Of a stretch of 64,000 nt of DNA, positions 11,624 to 23,100 are shown one piece after another. The notes under the pieces were generated by a model that saw only the letters and a list, made by a program, of their open reading frames with translations, was not told where the DNA came from and made no database searches. Numbering within the stretch: the stretch's first letter is position 1; each line of letters begins with the position of its first letter. A program made the translations under genes and the position numbers. The stretch is from Sphagnum magellanicum (taxonomy: Eukaryota > Streptophyta > Sphagnopsida > Sphagnales > Sphagnaceae), in the NCBI GenBank assembly GCA_021904315.1, contig CM038907.1, positions 1,798,001 to 1,862,000 of the forward strand, given 5' to 3'.

Positions 11624-11660
11624 AATGGGGCCGAGCGGGGTTGCCTTCTTGCAACAACAT
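8525..11660 (-). CDS. Alpha/beta-hydrolase of the plant membrane-anchored family
   Basis: Serine hydrolase fold protein of unknown substrate. Five exons: 11660-11297, 10535-10264, 9940-9711, 9170-8987 and 8794-8525 (stop at 8525-8527). Phases are 1, 0, 2 and 0, giving 439 residues in one frame. A hydrophobic segment near residues 41-52 (LTSYCLLLILFY) is followed by a basic stretch, suggesting a membrane anchor. Family marks in order: LQDGRRLAYREQG, LLVLHG (oxyanion loop), AIDRPGYGRSD, nucleophile elbow GYSCGG (Ser about 180), YIPHRIAG, APVGNYWW, GDEDSLVP (acid, Asp about 336) and LPGEGHLS (His about 365). The catalytic triad looks complete. A (CT)n tract codes for a Ser-Leu run near residues 14-25 if translation starts at 11660. 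An internal Met at about residue 72 would remove the anchor. Confidence 0.88.
9440..9600. repeat. Interspersed ATTGAGTGCAG motif copies inside a hydrolase intron
   Basis: Within intron 3 the words CAATTGAGTGCAG, ATTGAGTGCAGCTAAT and close variants recur several times in about 160 bases, in both orientations. Looks like local duplication. No function is assigned. Confidence 0.5.
10920..11100. repeat. AAC/CAA-rich low-complexity tract in hydrolase intron 1
   Basis: Plus-strand run of AACAAC, CAACAA and AATAAC triplets. It creates long chance ORFs on both strands but lies between two well-supported exons of the hydrolase gene. Confidence 0.8.
11213..11284. repeat. Perfect 36-bp tandem duplication next to a splice donor
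   Basis: Two identical 36-base units beginning GGGATTGTTGTTGGATTCAT, at 11213-11248 and 11249-11284. They end about 12 bases from the donor GT (11295-11296) of hydrolase exon 1. Identity suggests a recent event. Confidence 0.85.
11588..11612. repeat. (GA)n microsatellite inside the hydrolase first exon
   Basis: On the coding (minus) strand this is (CT)n and reads as alternating Ser-Leu codons near the N-terminus if the start at 11660 is used. If translation starts later it is in the 5' UTR. Confidence 0.8.
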
Positions 11661-14600
11661 GCGAGCACGAGAGATCAGCCGCTAAATTAGAGACGGGTGC
11701 CGCTAAATTAGTTGGAGAGACGGTGGATTCAAGGACCCTGTCAACTGACCCACCTCTGACGACCGACCCTCCCCCCTATTTTTCTACCTACCTAATTACC
11801 TACTTACTTACCTACCTACCTACCTACCTACCATCTCAATACCAATGTTGGGTGGGTATTTTTTTATTTTGTTAATAAATGCTAGTTCTAGTTTTTTTAT
11901 ATCGATAAAAATGTTTTAGAATTTGATAACCTTAAACCCTAATCTTCTTGGAAAAGAAGCCATAATGGAAGAACCACTAATAACACAATTATTTCAAAAC
12001 CCTTGAGAAATAAGGTCCTTTTTTTTTCTTTTCTTTCTTTTTTCCTCTTAAGTTTAGGGTTTAAGGTATCAACTATTGACTGGTGTTGGGCAAGTATTCT
12101 TTTATGTAACGACCACTAGTTTTGGGTGAGAACCATTAGTTTCAATTTTTTGGGGGAAAAAAAATAAAATAAAAATCTACTGCCTTTAAAAAAAATTTAA
12201 AAAATCTTTTTGCCTCCTTTTTTATTATTATTATGTTTATGGTATTGATTATCTATCATTGTTGGGTGGACATTTGATTTTGTAAATTAACCATTAGTGT
12301 TGATTTTTTTATGATTATAAATCACAAAATTACTAATTGAAGTTTTTTGAAAAAAAATTGAAATCTCAAAACCTTCAATGTTGTAAAGTGAATGCATGGT
12401 ATGGTGGCTCAATTTGGTGATTAAAAAATTTCATAAAAATCCATTTGGTAGTGTTAAAATGGTCATCTAGTATTATATGATGAATTAAATAAGGGATCAC
12501 ATAGTGGTTTAAACTAATAAACTCAATATAAAGGGTTGCCAACCCAGATATTTTAACATCATTTTTTATAAGGGGAAAAAAAAACTAAAAAAATTGCAAC
12601 TTATAGGGACTTATGAGGAAAAATCTCAATTTCGATCATTCAAAAGTCCATAACTTGATCTTCACTTAGGTTTTTGAAGCAAGGATTCCACATATGAATT
12701 TATTATGTCAAATTATATCATTGCAATAAATGTCCCTATAAATGGTTGAAATGAAATTCAATGTCTAGATCTCAATCTTATTTCATTCCAATTAGTTGGT
12801 TAGTCCATAATTTTAACTTTGAAAGTTCATTATTAAAAATGAATGTATAATTTTTGAAAAACAATTGTACATATCCATTAATAATCAAGTTGTTAACCTA
12901 GATATGATAACCAATTGACAAATCTAAACTTTTTTTTTTGTCATAAGTGTTCAAACTAATGGTACCCTTCAAAAATCATGTGCGAGACATACAAAGTGAG
13001 CCACCATACCTTGCATTCACCATGTAGTTTAGGAAAGGTCCAACCTTATGAAGGTTAATTTTGAATTGCTATTTTTAAAGTCCTATTATTAAATCCCTAT
13101 TGTCACATAAGTAGGTTGCATTATTAAAGTCATGTGAAGAATACAAGAGATAAAACTTACATACTTTTGGGCTAGGATCACCGATGTGTTTAAAACTTGG
13201 TCTCTATGTTGACTAAACCCAATGGGGAGCTCATCACATGCATTTAAGGACTTTGTTTTATGAGGATCGCTCACCAAAAACACATATGTTTGTTTTTTGT
13301 GAACACTATCATAATAAAAAATAACATGTAAGTTTATTGTGGCATAGGTTTATTACACAAAAGGACTCAATTATTTCAAAGGCTTAACACAAAATAACAT
13401 GAAATTATGAATATGAGAATATGAGATTGAAGCTCCACCCAAAACGACTTAAGTTAAAAAGATAAACAAATCAATTATTAGTTTCATTTATTTACATCTA
13501 TTAAACATTCTCATTCATAAACTACAAGGCAATAATATTATGCCACATATTATCATTTTAAATATATCATCATTCCTCTTTAAAAGTCATTAAATTATGT
13601 GGAATATTCTTCTTTCTAACTCAAAATAATTAATTAAATTATTCACTTGAGTTCAAGCTCATGTCCCTAGTCAAAAATCTTCAAAATAAGGCCCATAAGT
13701 TGAATTATTTATTTCCATACTTACCCATCCTTTTACCCATATGCCATAATTTATTGATACTTGCAATTCTTACCTTTAGTACCATTCTTGGTGCTATACT
13801 TCTATTTGTTTGGGGAAAATTTTAGAATTAAAAAAAACCGTTGATATTAATTATTTATAAACCTTTTAAAAAATTACATTTTTCTGATAATTTTTCTTCC
13901 TTCTTTTTTTTGTTTTTAAAGTTTACAATTTAATTATCTACTATCTATTAATGTTGCACATCTACTTATAAAGAGATAGGAATAGATAATAAATCATTAA
14001 CGATCATCATGGAAGAATTTAGAATTCATAAACACAACTCTCAAAAAATCTATATAACCATTGTCCTCATTGTCTTGAAAAAAATCAAAAAATCAAATAT
14101 AAAACTACAAGTTCATTGCTAATTCTTTCATGAAAACCATCAATTTTATAAGGGTTTGGAATAACCATTACTAATTAACCAACAATTTTTTTCATGATTT
14201 TCAAAAATTGGAATCCATAGCTTTTATATTTTGAAATATTCTTTAAATTACAATTAGCAATTCTTTATAAATTTAAACCGAAGTTCATGGTTTAATGTAA
14301 GTAGTTTCTTTACCCCTTTTATTGAATTCAAGGTTGGAATTTTAATGTATCTAGTTTTTTCCCCATGTTTTGGGTTCATGGTTTATTGTTGAAGGTATAT
14401 AATTTTTCTTCCCCCAAATATTTGGCAAGGTTTGTTTTTGGTTTTTTGGTTTTCATTGTTGTTGTTGTTTTTCTTTTTCCAATTTTGTGATCTCAAAACC
14501 TTTGTGAATTTGTTTGAATTTTTTTTAATGTTAAATTTTACACTGTTAATTTTTTTTTAATGTTAAAATAATTGTTTTTTAAATCTAAAAAAGAACAAAA

Positions 14601-17600
14601 CTTATTGAAAAAAACACTAGTATTAAGTTCAATGTATCATGGTATGTAGTTGTGTTTTCCTCATGTATTGGGTTCATGGTTGAAGCTTTGTAGTTTGTAA
14701 TTTATACATATTTTTCCTTCAAGGAAATGGTCACATTACAATGGTACTCAATGAATATTCAACAAAATAATGGGGAGATTTTTGTGAAAAAAAAAAAGTT
14801 TCAACTAATTTTACTAAATTTTTGGGAAAACTCGCCAAATTCTTAATAGCACAAAATTGAAATAAAAAACCATGGTAGTACTAATTCACTTTATATAGTT
14901 AAAAGTGGGGGCCTAAAGATTTTTTTAATGTGAATCAAATTGTGAAAGCTTGAATTAGAAATTTTCATTAAATTCAATTTTTCAAAATATGATTGATTCA
15001 TGTTTTTATTTGGGAAAATCTTTTCAAATTTTTTACCTAAATTTTTTGATGTCAACTTACATTGTAAGGATTTTTCCAACAAACAAAAGATTCAAAATTC
15101 ACTAGATTTTTATCGTAGTTTCCAATTAATAACCAATAATGTTAAGGGATGAATTTTTTTTTCATTTAAAAAAATTTTATGGTCAAATTTACTTAAATCA
15201 TTTTTTGGATGGTCATAATTTCAACTTAACACATGACAAAATTGAGAAAAAAACATTCATTTCCAACTTGCAACCATTTTGCATTACGAATTTTATAGTG
15301 GTGGGGCTTTTACCTTGCACATAATTGAACAAAAAACATCATATACCCATAATTAACTTTATTTGAGTGTCAAAAAATATCAAAAAAATAGAAAAAATGT
15401 GTGTGACACCCTGTGCAAAGCTTTGTGGTTCTACCATAGGATTTGACTACGGCAAGCTTAGTTAGAAGTGAAATAAAACATGGCACATCTTGCTTTCAAT
15501 GCCCAAAACTATGATATTAATTAAATTCCTAAATCTTTTGTTAGAGGTTGTGGGTTTGAATTTTTTGTGGGATGACAAAACATGCGGGACAAAAAAAATC
15601 AATTTCTATGTTATGTTTGTAGAACAAGTAGTATTACATGGTTTTGCACATGGCACCAAAAGACAAGCTTGTGTAAAACTATGCATGGCACCAAAAAAAA
15701 AACTCCAATAGAACATCAAATAGAGCAACTTTTTAGAGGATGTTTAACATCTCACTAACCAAACAATACACCAACATCAAGTAATAGACCTTTTTTTCAA
15801 CTTTAACTATTGTGTAACTAGTGAGCCACCCAAGGTGGTATGTATCCAAAATAATCAATCATATTTTTTATCAATTAGACACGCATAAATCACACAACAA
15901 TTAGTATTTGACCTTTTTTATTTTTTCAAATGTTTGACACAATTTGTTCATTGCATGTTACCAATTTTGATTCTTCAAAAACACAAAGCCAAGTTAATTA
16001 CAATATAAGTTACATCACAACAACAAATTAATAATGAAAGCATGCAAAGTTTGTTCATTCACAGGTTCATACAGTTTACACATAAATATTATGTGTTAAA
16101 AAGACATTTGACACACGGATAAATGTGTTGATGAGAAGTATGACCTTATGAATGAATGAATGTCACATGAATTTTACATCTTCCTATAAATCTATGTTTC
16201 AAACTTGTTTTCAATACACAATATCAATGTGCAAAACATACGAATTATGAATGAACAAATTTTGCACGATTTCCATTAAACTAAATTGTGAAATGCTAAG
16301 TTTGCAATGTAGTTACAACATTTTTACACTTTGGTTGCTGAATAAAATTTTAAGAGTTATAACATTAATCCCTCCCTTGTATTTTTTTCTAAGATCTTGC
16401 TTTTCTCATTCTCAACAATTTCTTTCAAATAAAACACAATTTTTTTACCTATACATACTACATCATCTTTCCATTAGTTGATTAATTTAATATTGATGTC
16501 ATTGTAAGATTAACCTACACATCTTAGCTCGTTGCAAAACTTAATGAAATTACGTATTCTTGAAAAGTTATCATTAGAAATAACACCACATGACATCCAT
16601 TACAAACCTACAACCTGGATATGATCAATATAACACCCCACACATACCCAACAAACATGTGCGTGTATATTTTTGTTTTTAATTTTTGCATTCAAATCCT
16701 ACAAATGCCAAATTGTTTATTGAAACAATGGACATGGAAAACTACATGTAATCTATTACAGCTTTTGCCAAGCATCACACACACATTCTAATTTTTAACA
16801 ATATTTTGATTGGAAATACAATTTATGAATTAACATTGGTTCTTCAAACCATTCTTACACAATTTTTTTTCCCACCAATCTTATAAGATTTTTAAAAATA
16901 ACATAGAATTTTCATCATGTGTCATTCCTCCTTTATTCATTCTTGGGGAGGTCAATTCCATATTAATCTAAATGGGGTGCAAAAAAATATAGGTTCAACT
17001 TATTGAAAGAAAGTCAAACTCATAATTTACTTAAATGTAAATAAGGTGTTTATAATTCATTAAATGAAAATTTATTTTAAACAGATATTTTTAATATTTT
17101 TAAATATAAATAAAATATATTTAAAATATGCAATTATTTCATATCAAACTCAAAAAAAACCTTTTATCTCATTAGAAACCTATAAAAGATTGAATTGTGT
17201 AAAAGAAATCAATTAATCTTATATTAGCTTTTATACACAACCTAAACCAACAAAACAACTTAACACAAGACCAAAAACACTCCATGTTCATGAAAAGTCT
17301 ACCTTCACTAGAATGTTGCACTTCTTTTTGCATGCACTCTACATCGAGTCTTCATCATTTGTAGCCAAATACTACAATAAACATCTAAAATTTCAGCTCA
17401 AAGACCAACTACAAGTTCATCAAACACACTATAAAATGTCACAAGAACATCCATAATTTTTGCGTTCCATAAAAACAAGAATTGAAACATCTTTCACATC
17501 TTTAACTCCTTTGCATTGGACCCATCCTCCATACTTCAAAATGATGAAATCAACTTCCAAAGCATTCCAAAAAGTTAGAAGTTGAAAAATGGTTTATTCA

Positions 17601-18180
17601 CTTAGCAAAACCTAATTAAAATCCAAAGAAAAAATGAATGACTTTTTTTGTCATCCCAAAATTCTTTAAGGTCAATGATTTCTAAGGTTGATCATTTTTC
17701 ATGTTGCAAAAACATTTTTTATGATCTAAGTGTAAATATATGTAATAACTAATTTGTATTTTACATGTCAATTTGTTTATAAAAACTTAATTTTACATTA
17801 TTAACATGAGTATACACACATGATGTAGGTGGTTGTTATGAATAATTTACAAAATTAAAATACCTATGGATTTTTAAAATGAAACTCATGGATTTGTTGC
17901 CTTGAATAACAAGTTTCATACATGAATTTCAAAGTGGTCCAATATTTGATATTATGATTATTAAGGACTCAATTTTCATTAAAAGTTTTTTGGATTTCGG
18001 AGCATGTCAATTAAATAATGTAAAAGCCATATCTCAGTTTAATTTCTGTACAGAGAATGGGACCTTATGTGTAAGCTTTGTTATAATTAATTAATTAATT
18101 AATTAATTTCTTTTTTAAAAAATCTTCTCAAATGAATCACAGTCGTCCATTTAAGAAAGAAAATTTTGATCGATTCTTTG
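11661..18180. other. 6.5-kb AT-rich stretch without a recognisable gene
   Basis: The hydrolase promoter should be at its left end, next to a (CTAC)n tract near 11786-11833. Three degenerate segments beginning TGTTGGGTGG or TGTTGGGCAA lie at 11844, 12082 and 12259 and look like decayed transposon ends. A (TTAA)n tract sits at about 18088-18108. No ORF between 12.3 and 18.1 kb resembles a known protein on either strand. Confidence 0.55.
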
Positions 18181-18189
18181 CACCCGGTG

Positions 18190-18460
18190 CGGTTATTTGA
18201 AGTTGAAGAGAACCGCCGATTCCGGTTATTTCGAACCGCCTTTTGAAGAACCGACGATTTTCATCAAAGAACCGGAAAAGAACCGGATGTTCTTCGGCCG
18301 GTGCTTTGATTATTTCCATGTGTTTGAGAACCTGCAGTTATGCACCAAAATCAGTGCTTTGCAAACTTTTGAGATCCGGCAGGTAAGTGGATGGGTAGCC
18401 GGGATGATAACCGGAGGGTGTATCTTTCTCGAATTCTAAGAACCACCCAACACTGACTGG
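18190..18460. mobile_element. Possible right end of a hAT-type element with CCGG/AACCGG-rich subterminal region
   Basis: A GC-rich patch in AT-rich DNA with repeated AACCGG, CCGGTT and GAACCG words, ending at AACCACCCAACACTG (18441-18455). Read in reverse, that end begins CAGTGTTGGGTGGTT. CAGTG-type ends with clustered subterminal motifs are usual for hAT elements. No matching left end was found, so this is a solo terminus at best. Confidence 0.4.
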
Positions 18461-18469
18461 TCAGGATCT

Positions 18470-18762
18470 TAAAAGGGGCCCTTCTGCGAATGAGTGCCGG
18501 TAAGCGCCTGAAATGGGGCTGTTCTGGGAACGTGAAGGGCCCCATTACGGACCTCAAATTGGGGCTGTTCTGCGAATGAGGGGCCCCAGTACAGATCTCA
18601 AATGGGGCTGGTTCTGTGAACTAGGGCCCCCAGCAAGGAGCTCACATGGGGCTGGTTCTGGGAACGAAGGGCCCCAGTAAGGACCTCAAATGGGGCTGTT
18701 CTGGGAACGAGGGCCCCAGTAAGGACCTCAAATGGGGCTGGTTCTGGGAACGAGGGGCTCGT
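18470..18762. repeat. 44-bp GC-rich tandem repeat, about seven copies
   Basis: Units begin near 18470, 18511, 18556, 18600, 18643, 18688 and 18730, spaced 43-45 bases. The core is AAATGGGGCTG, then GTTCTGGGAACGAGG, then GGCCCCAGTAAGGACCTC. The array lies about 1.4 kb upstream of the SppA start codon. The unit is not a multiple of three, and the ORFs across it are frame artefacts. Confidence 0.85.
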
Positions 18763-18941
18763 GCGAGGTGGGAAGTACCCCTACACACATTCTTCACTTG
18801 CTTGTGTCGATAAGAAGCGCACAAACAGTGCAAATCCAAAACCAGTGGACATACCCTTCTTACAGCACTTTCAAATTGGTGCATGCCAAATTGCGAGAAG
18901 TGTTGTTACATAATTTTTATGGCTATTTCAGACGCTAGTGT

Positions 18942-18992
18942 GATGATGCTGCTGCAGCAGCAGCAAAAGCTTCTTCTGCAGGACAGGATCTA
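18942..18992 (+). other. Short upstream ORF in a possible SppA 5' leader exon
   Basis: ATGATG followed by Leu/Gln codons gives a 16-codon peptide that ends in TAA. About 27 bases on, CAGCAG|GTAATA at 19018/19019 looks like a donor site. An acceptor ATACAG at 20125 precedes the SppA start. A leader exon with an intron of about 1.1 kb is therefore possible, with this small ORF in it. Inferred from motifs only. Confidence 0.35.
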
Positions 18993-20174
18993 ACTCATTT
19001 GCAGCGGAAACCCAGCAGGTAATAATAATAACAACAATAATAATATGTTGTTGTTGTTGTTGTTTTTGTTTTTGTTGTTGGTGGTGTTGTCAGTAGTGTC
19101 ATACACTTGTTGTTCTTTGCTTGTTTGAACTTCGTCTTACTAGTTGAAGAAGAAATTTGGATACCCAACATTTCGTGGATAATTTTAAAGTTTTCTCTCT
19201 GTTTTGTTTTTGTTTGTAAAAGTTTTGATTGTGTCTTCAGTAAATGTATGACTTGGTTTTGGATCTTTGGAGTCATGGAGAAGAGGAGGAACATAAATGG
19301 AAAATTTGTGTAAATGGGTTATGTGAGTACCCTTTTGCTTGATTCCATGTTAGGACATTTAGGGGGGAAATTGTGGTTTTGGAATTGCAACAAAGAATTA
19401 GGGGTTCTATATATTTGTGCAAACCCTACCTGTGGGTTTTGCAGAGAAGCGCTATGGACGTCAATGGATCTCTTCTTATGCTTCTTTTTTTCTCTCCCCC
19501 TACTATTCTTTCTTGACTGTCAGCTGCCTAGTGTTTTTCTTGCAGATAAATCTTGAATTTTTCTCCTGCTACAATTCTTATGTGCGTTAGCCCTGTTGTG
19601 CAGGTTTTTGGAAATCCAAAGCAGCAATTTCTAGCTTAGGGTTTTCCAGTGGTTTTTCAGTCTTTCCAACTCATTAAAAAATTGCTTCATTTCTAGAAAA
19701 CATGGCAAAAGTAATTGATGCTTGTCATGTGGTATTTGGGTTGTTCTGATAGAGTATGGAGCTTGTTGATACTCTTGGGGTCTATCTATCCTTCACATTC
19801 TTAAATGGATTGATGATACCAATTACTTATGAGATGACCCGCATTGAAGTGTATGTGAATTAGGGTATGTGAATTTGTGTTTCAAAATTTTGAGATTTGT
19901 TGCTCTTGGGTCTTTTCTATCCTTCACTTTCTTAAATTGGGTTTATACCATTTACTTATGAGATGGCCCACATCATGAGAGTGTATATGAATTAGGGTAT
20001 GTGAATTTGTGTTTCAAAATTTGAGATTTAAGGCACTCAGGGGATGTTTACTTTCTCAAGTGTCCACTTTGTATGATTTCTTCCAAACGTGGGTAACATT
20101 GTTTTTGTTTGCTGGCATGATACAGGATTTGTTGTGAAAACTTTGGTGGAAATCCCGCACCATACCCACACACC

Positions 20175-23100
20175 ATGGCAACCATGGCTGGCATCTTGCC
20201 ATGGCAACTCATGATGCGGGGTACTCGCCTCCGGCCAAGATATGGAAGCCTCCATGTAGATATCCTTAGCTCATTGAAATGTGGCCAATTGAGCTGCCTG
20301 GCCATCACGAGGATGAGCATGCATAGATATAACATGGGTCATCATCATCTGAGATTGATCATGAGACAAGCCACGTCTTCTTTTGATGGTTCAAACTCAA
20401 CAGAGGCTCCAAGTGGTGATGGAGCCGCTGCCATCCCTGCTGCTGATGAAGAAGAAGTGATCCTTCCGTCAGACACAGAGATGATTGTAGATCCTAGCAG
20501 CATACAGGGATTGGCAGATGCCAATGGTTCTGCCAAAAAAGAGGAGGCATATCCATCCGGGGATCTTGTGTACAAGAGGAAAGGAGGGTGGGAATCTTTT
20601 GTGGTGAAGTGCCGCATGTTGATTGCATGGCCATGGCAGAGAGTGAAGAATGGCAGTGTGCTGAAGCTCAAGCTGACAGGCCAGGTAATGAAAAAGAATC
20701 AAACTGGTTCTCCTTTTTTCTGTATGCTAATTTTTATCTGTACACAGAGAAGGAAGTTTTGGGGATGGGTTTTGGTCAGAGTTGGATTGGAGCAGGATTG
20801 AAAAATCTCTAAGAAGCTCGTCAACCAGTCAGCTTCTCATTGCCCAGAAATTTCCTGCAATGAGAAGCAGTTCCCCTAAAATACAAACATCTGCCCTCAC
20901 AAGATACAACCCATATTGGGTTTTCTGGAGACTCACTGCCTATATGTCATACATGGCTGCAATCAAGGATACTCTTTATCAACAGTGGCTTTGTGTTGAT
21001 CTAGGTCAGAGAGCAGTACCAAGGCCGGTTTATGCAAGGGCTCTCGCTACCACAGATATGTGAGAACTTGATCAAAGCAGCTCATGACCCCCGCATATCT
21101 GGTGTGATCCTCCAAGTTGAGCCTCTGAGCTGTGGATGGGCAAAAATTGAGGAAATCCGCCGACATATTGAGTATTACAAGGAGTCAGGTGAGTGTGTAG
21201 TAATCTATTGGATTGATAAAAAGCCACTTCACATATCAAAACCACATTAAAGCAATGGGTATTCTTGGAAATTCTTTGGTCAAGGCAAAATCAACAGGCA
21301 AGAGATTTCTTGTCAGAAAAAGCATGGGTTTTGGATGGATGTGAGAGCAGCAAGTTTGGGTGGGTGGGTGTGTGCGCTAATACTATTTTTTGTGTTGCAG
21401 GTAAGCCCTTAGTGGGTTACATGCCAGTAGGTGGGGAGAAGGAGTATTACTTGGCATGTACCTGTAAAGAGCTCTATGCCCCACCAGGAGCTTACATCTC
21501 TCTCCTAGGTCTTAAAGTTCAAGCTCAGTTCCTTGGAGGTTGGATTTTCCATTTCCTGTTCTGACCCAATGTTCCATTTTGGAGTTTGAATTTCATATGA
21601 ATTTTTTTTTCCCTGGCTAAGGTGGTAGTTTCTGTCTTCCCGTATGTTTGATTTCAGTGTTTTGTTATTTGTTTTATATGGATTGTATTATATTTGTGTT
21701 GTCAGTATATTGACAAGTGTTATGGGTGTTTTTTTTGCTTCCAGGAGTGCTGGAGAAGGTAGGCATTGAGCCTCAAGTGCAGCGTATAGGCAAATATAAG
21801 AGTGCTGGGGACCAACTCTCCCGAAAGGAGATGTCAGAAGCCAATCGAGAAATGTTGACAGCATTATTAGATGACATCTATGCTAACTTCTTACAAAAGA
21901 TCTCTTCCTCTACAGGTTACTGAAAACCCTAGCTTTCATCAGCTCAATAAATCAGCTATTTGCAAATCTTAAAACTCCAATAAAAGTAGTAGTAGTAATG
22001 AAAGAACTTGTATGTTTCTCCTTTTGTCTGTCTGCTGTGTGACTGAACTTCAGATTTAAAAACCATTTGTGTGCTGTGCATTGTTGGTAGAAAAAAAAAA
22101 TTGTTCATTGTAGGGACATCTGTTACAACTTGAGCATCTTCAGCAGAATCATTTCATGTGTGAAAGGAAAAAAAAAGAAAACAGTTGTGTGTGGGTACAT
22201 ACAAAATGCCTATACAAGTTCAGTTGTCTTTGGAGAGATGATGATGTGTGTTTCATCAATCTGTTTGGCGAGGTGCACTTGCAGGCAAGTCAACAGCGGA
22301 AGTGGAGGCATTACTGGATAAAGGTATCTATAGCATGGAGAAGCTGAAAGAGGGTGGCTGGATCACCGACATCAAGTATGCTGATGAGGTTTCCCATTTG
22401 ATGAAACCTTAAACCCTGGTGTGTTTTTTTTTGCCTGGGTTTGTTTTCTGTCTCCTATCACCACTTGGAGAACTAGCCTTTTTTATGCAGAAAATATTTG
22501 GGTGGAAACCAGATTGAGGAGATGCTGAAGAAGAGAATCGGGGCTAAAGAGGACAAACCTCTTCGAACAGTTGACTACAGGTTAGACCAACCAACAAATA
22601 TACTGTTGTAGTAGCATCACTTGGATGATGTTCCTTCTGGTCACTGCTTGATTCATCACCGGCCTCAAAGAGAAAATTGCTCTATTGCTCTAAGAGAAAT
22701 TTTGAGCTTAGAAACATATGTTTTCTTTTTCCAGCTATTGTCTCTCTTTGAGTGCTCACCAACATCATGACTGAGTCTTCCCATTGCTTCCAGAAATGCA
22801 ACAGAGACTCAGCATGCAGAGTAGATTTGTGTAATGGGTTTGCCCACATTCTGGGCTGATTATTAATTATATGCTTATCTACACCCACCTTCAGGAGACA
22901 ATGCAGTCAGTGGGTAGTCATGGCAGATATGTCACTGCTGTTCACAATGAAGGTAATGATGGTATAACACTGTGAGCAATTCTCATAATGTTATTACGAC
23001 TGCACCCATTGTCCTCTTTGTGGGTCAGTCTCTAAACCTGTGTGTATAGACTGGCACAAAAGACTGGCCTCTTTTTTTGCTCTAAGATCTGAAACAAATT

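Noticed and set aside
15490..15711. Possible tRNA relic (GGTTGTGGGTTTGAATTTT near 15550) and a 73-codon ORF
   Set aside because: The T-arm-like word lacks a matching anticodon arm and acceptor stem, and the ORF resembles nothing known.
22491..22512. Acceptor TTTATGCAG for SppA exon 6
   Set aside because: Using it shifts the frame into a stop after eight codons. The next CAG at 22510-22512 joins in frame and restores the family sequence.
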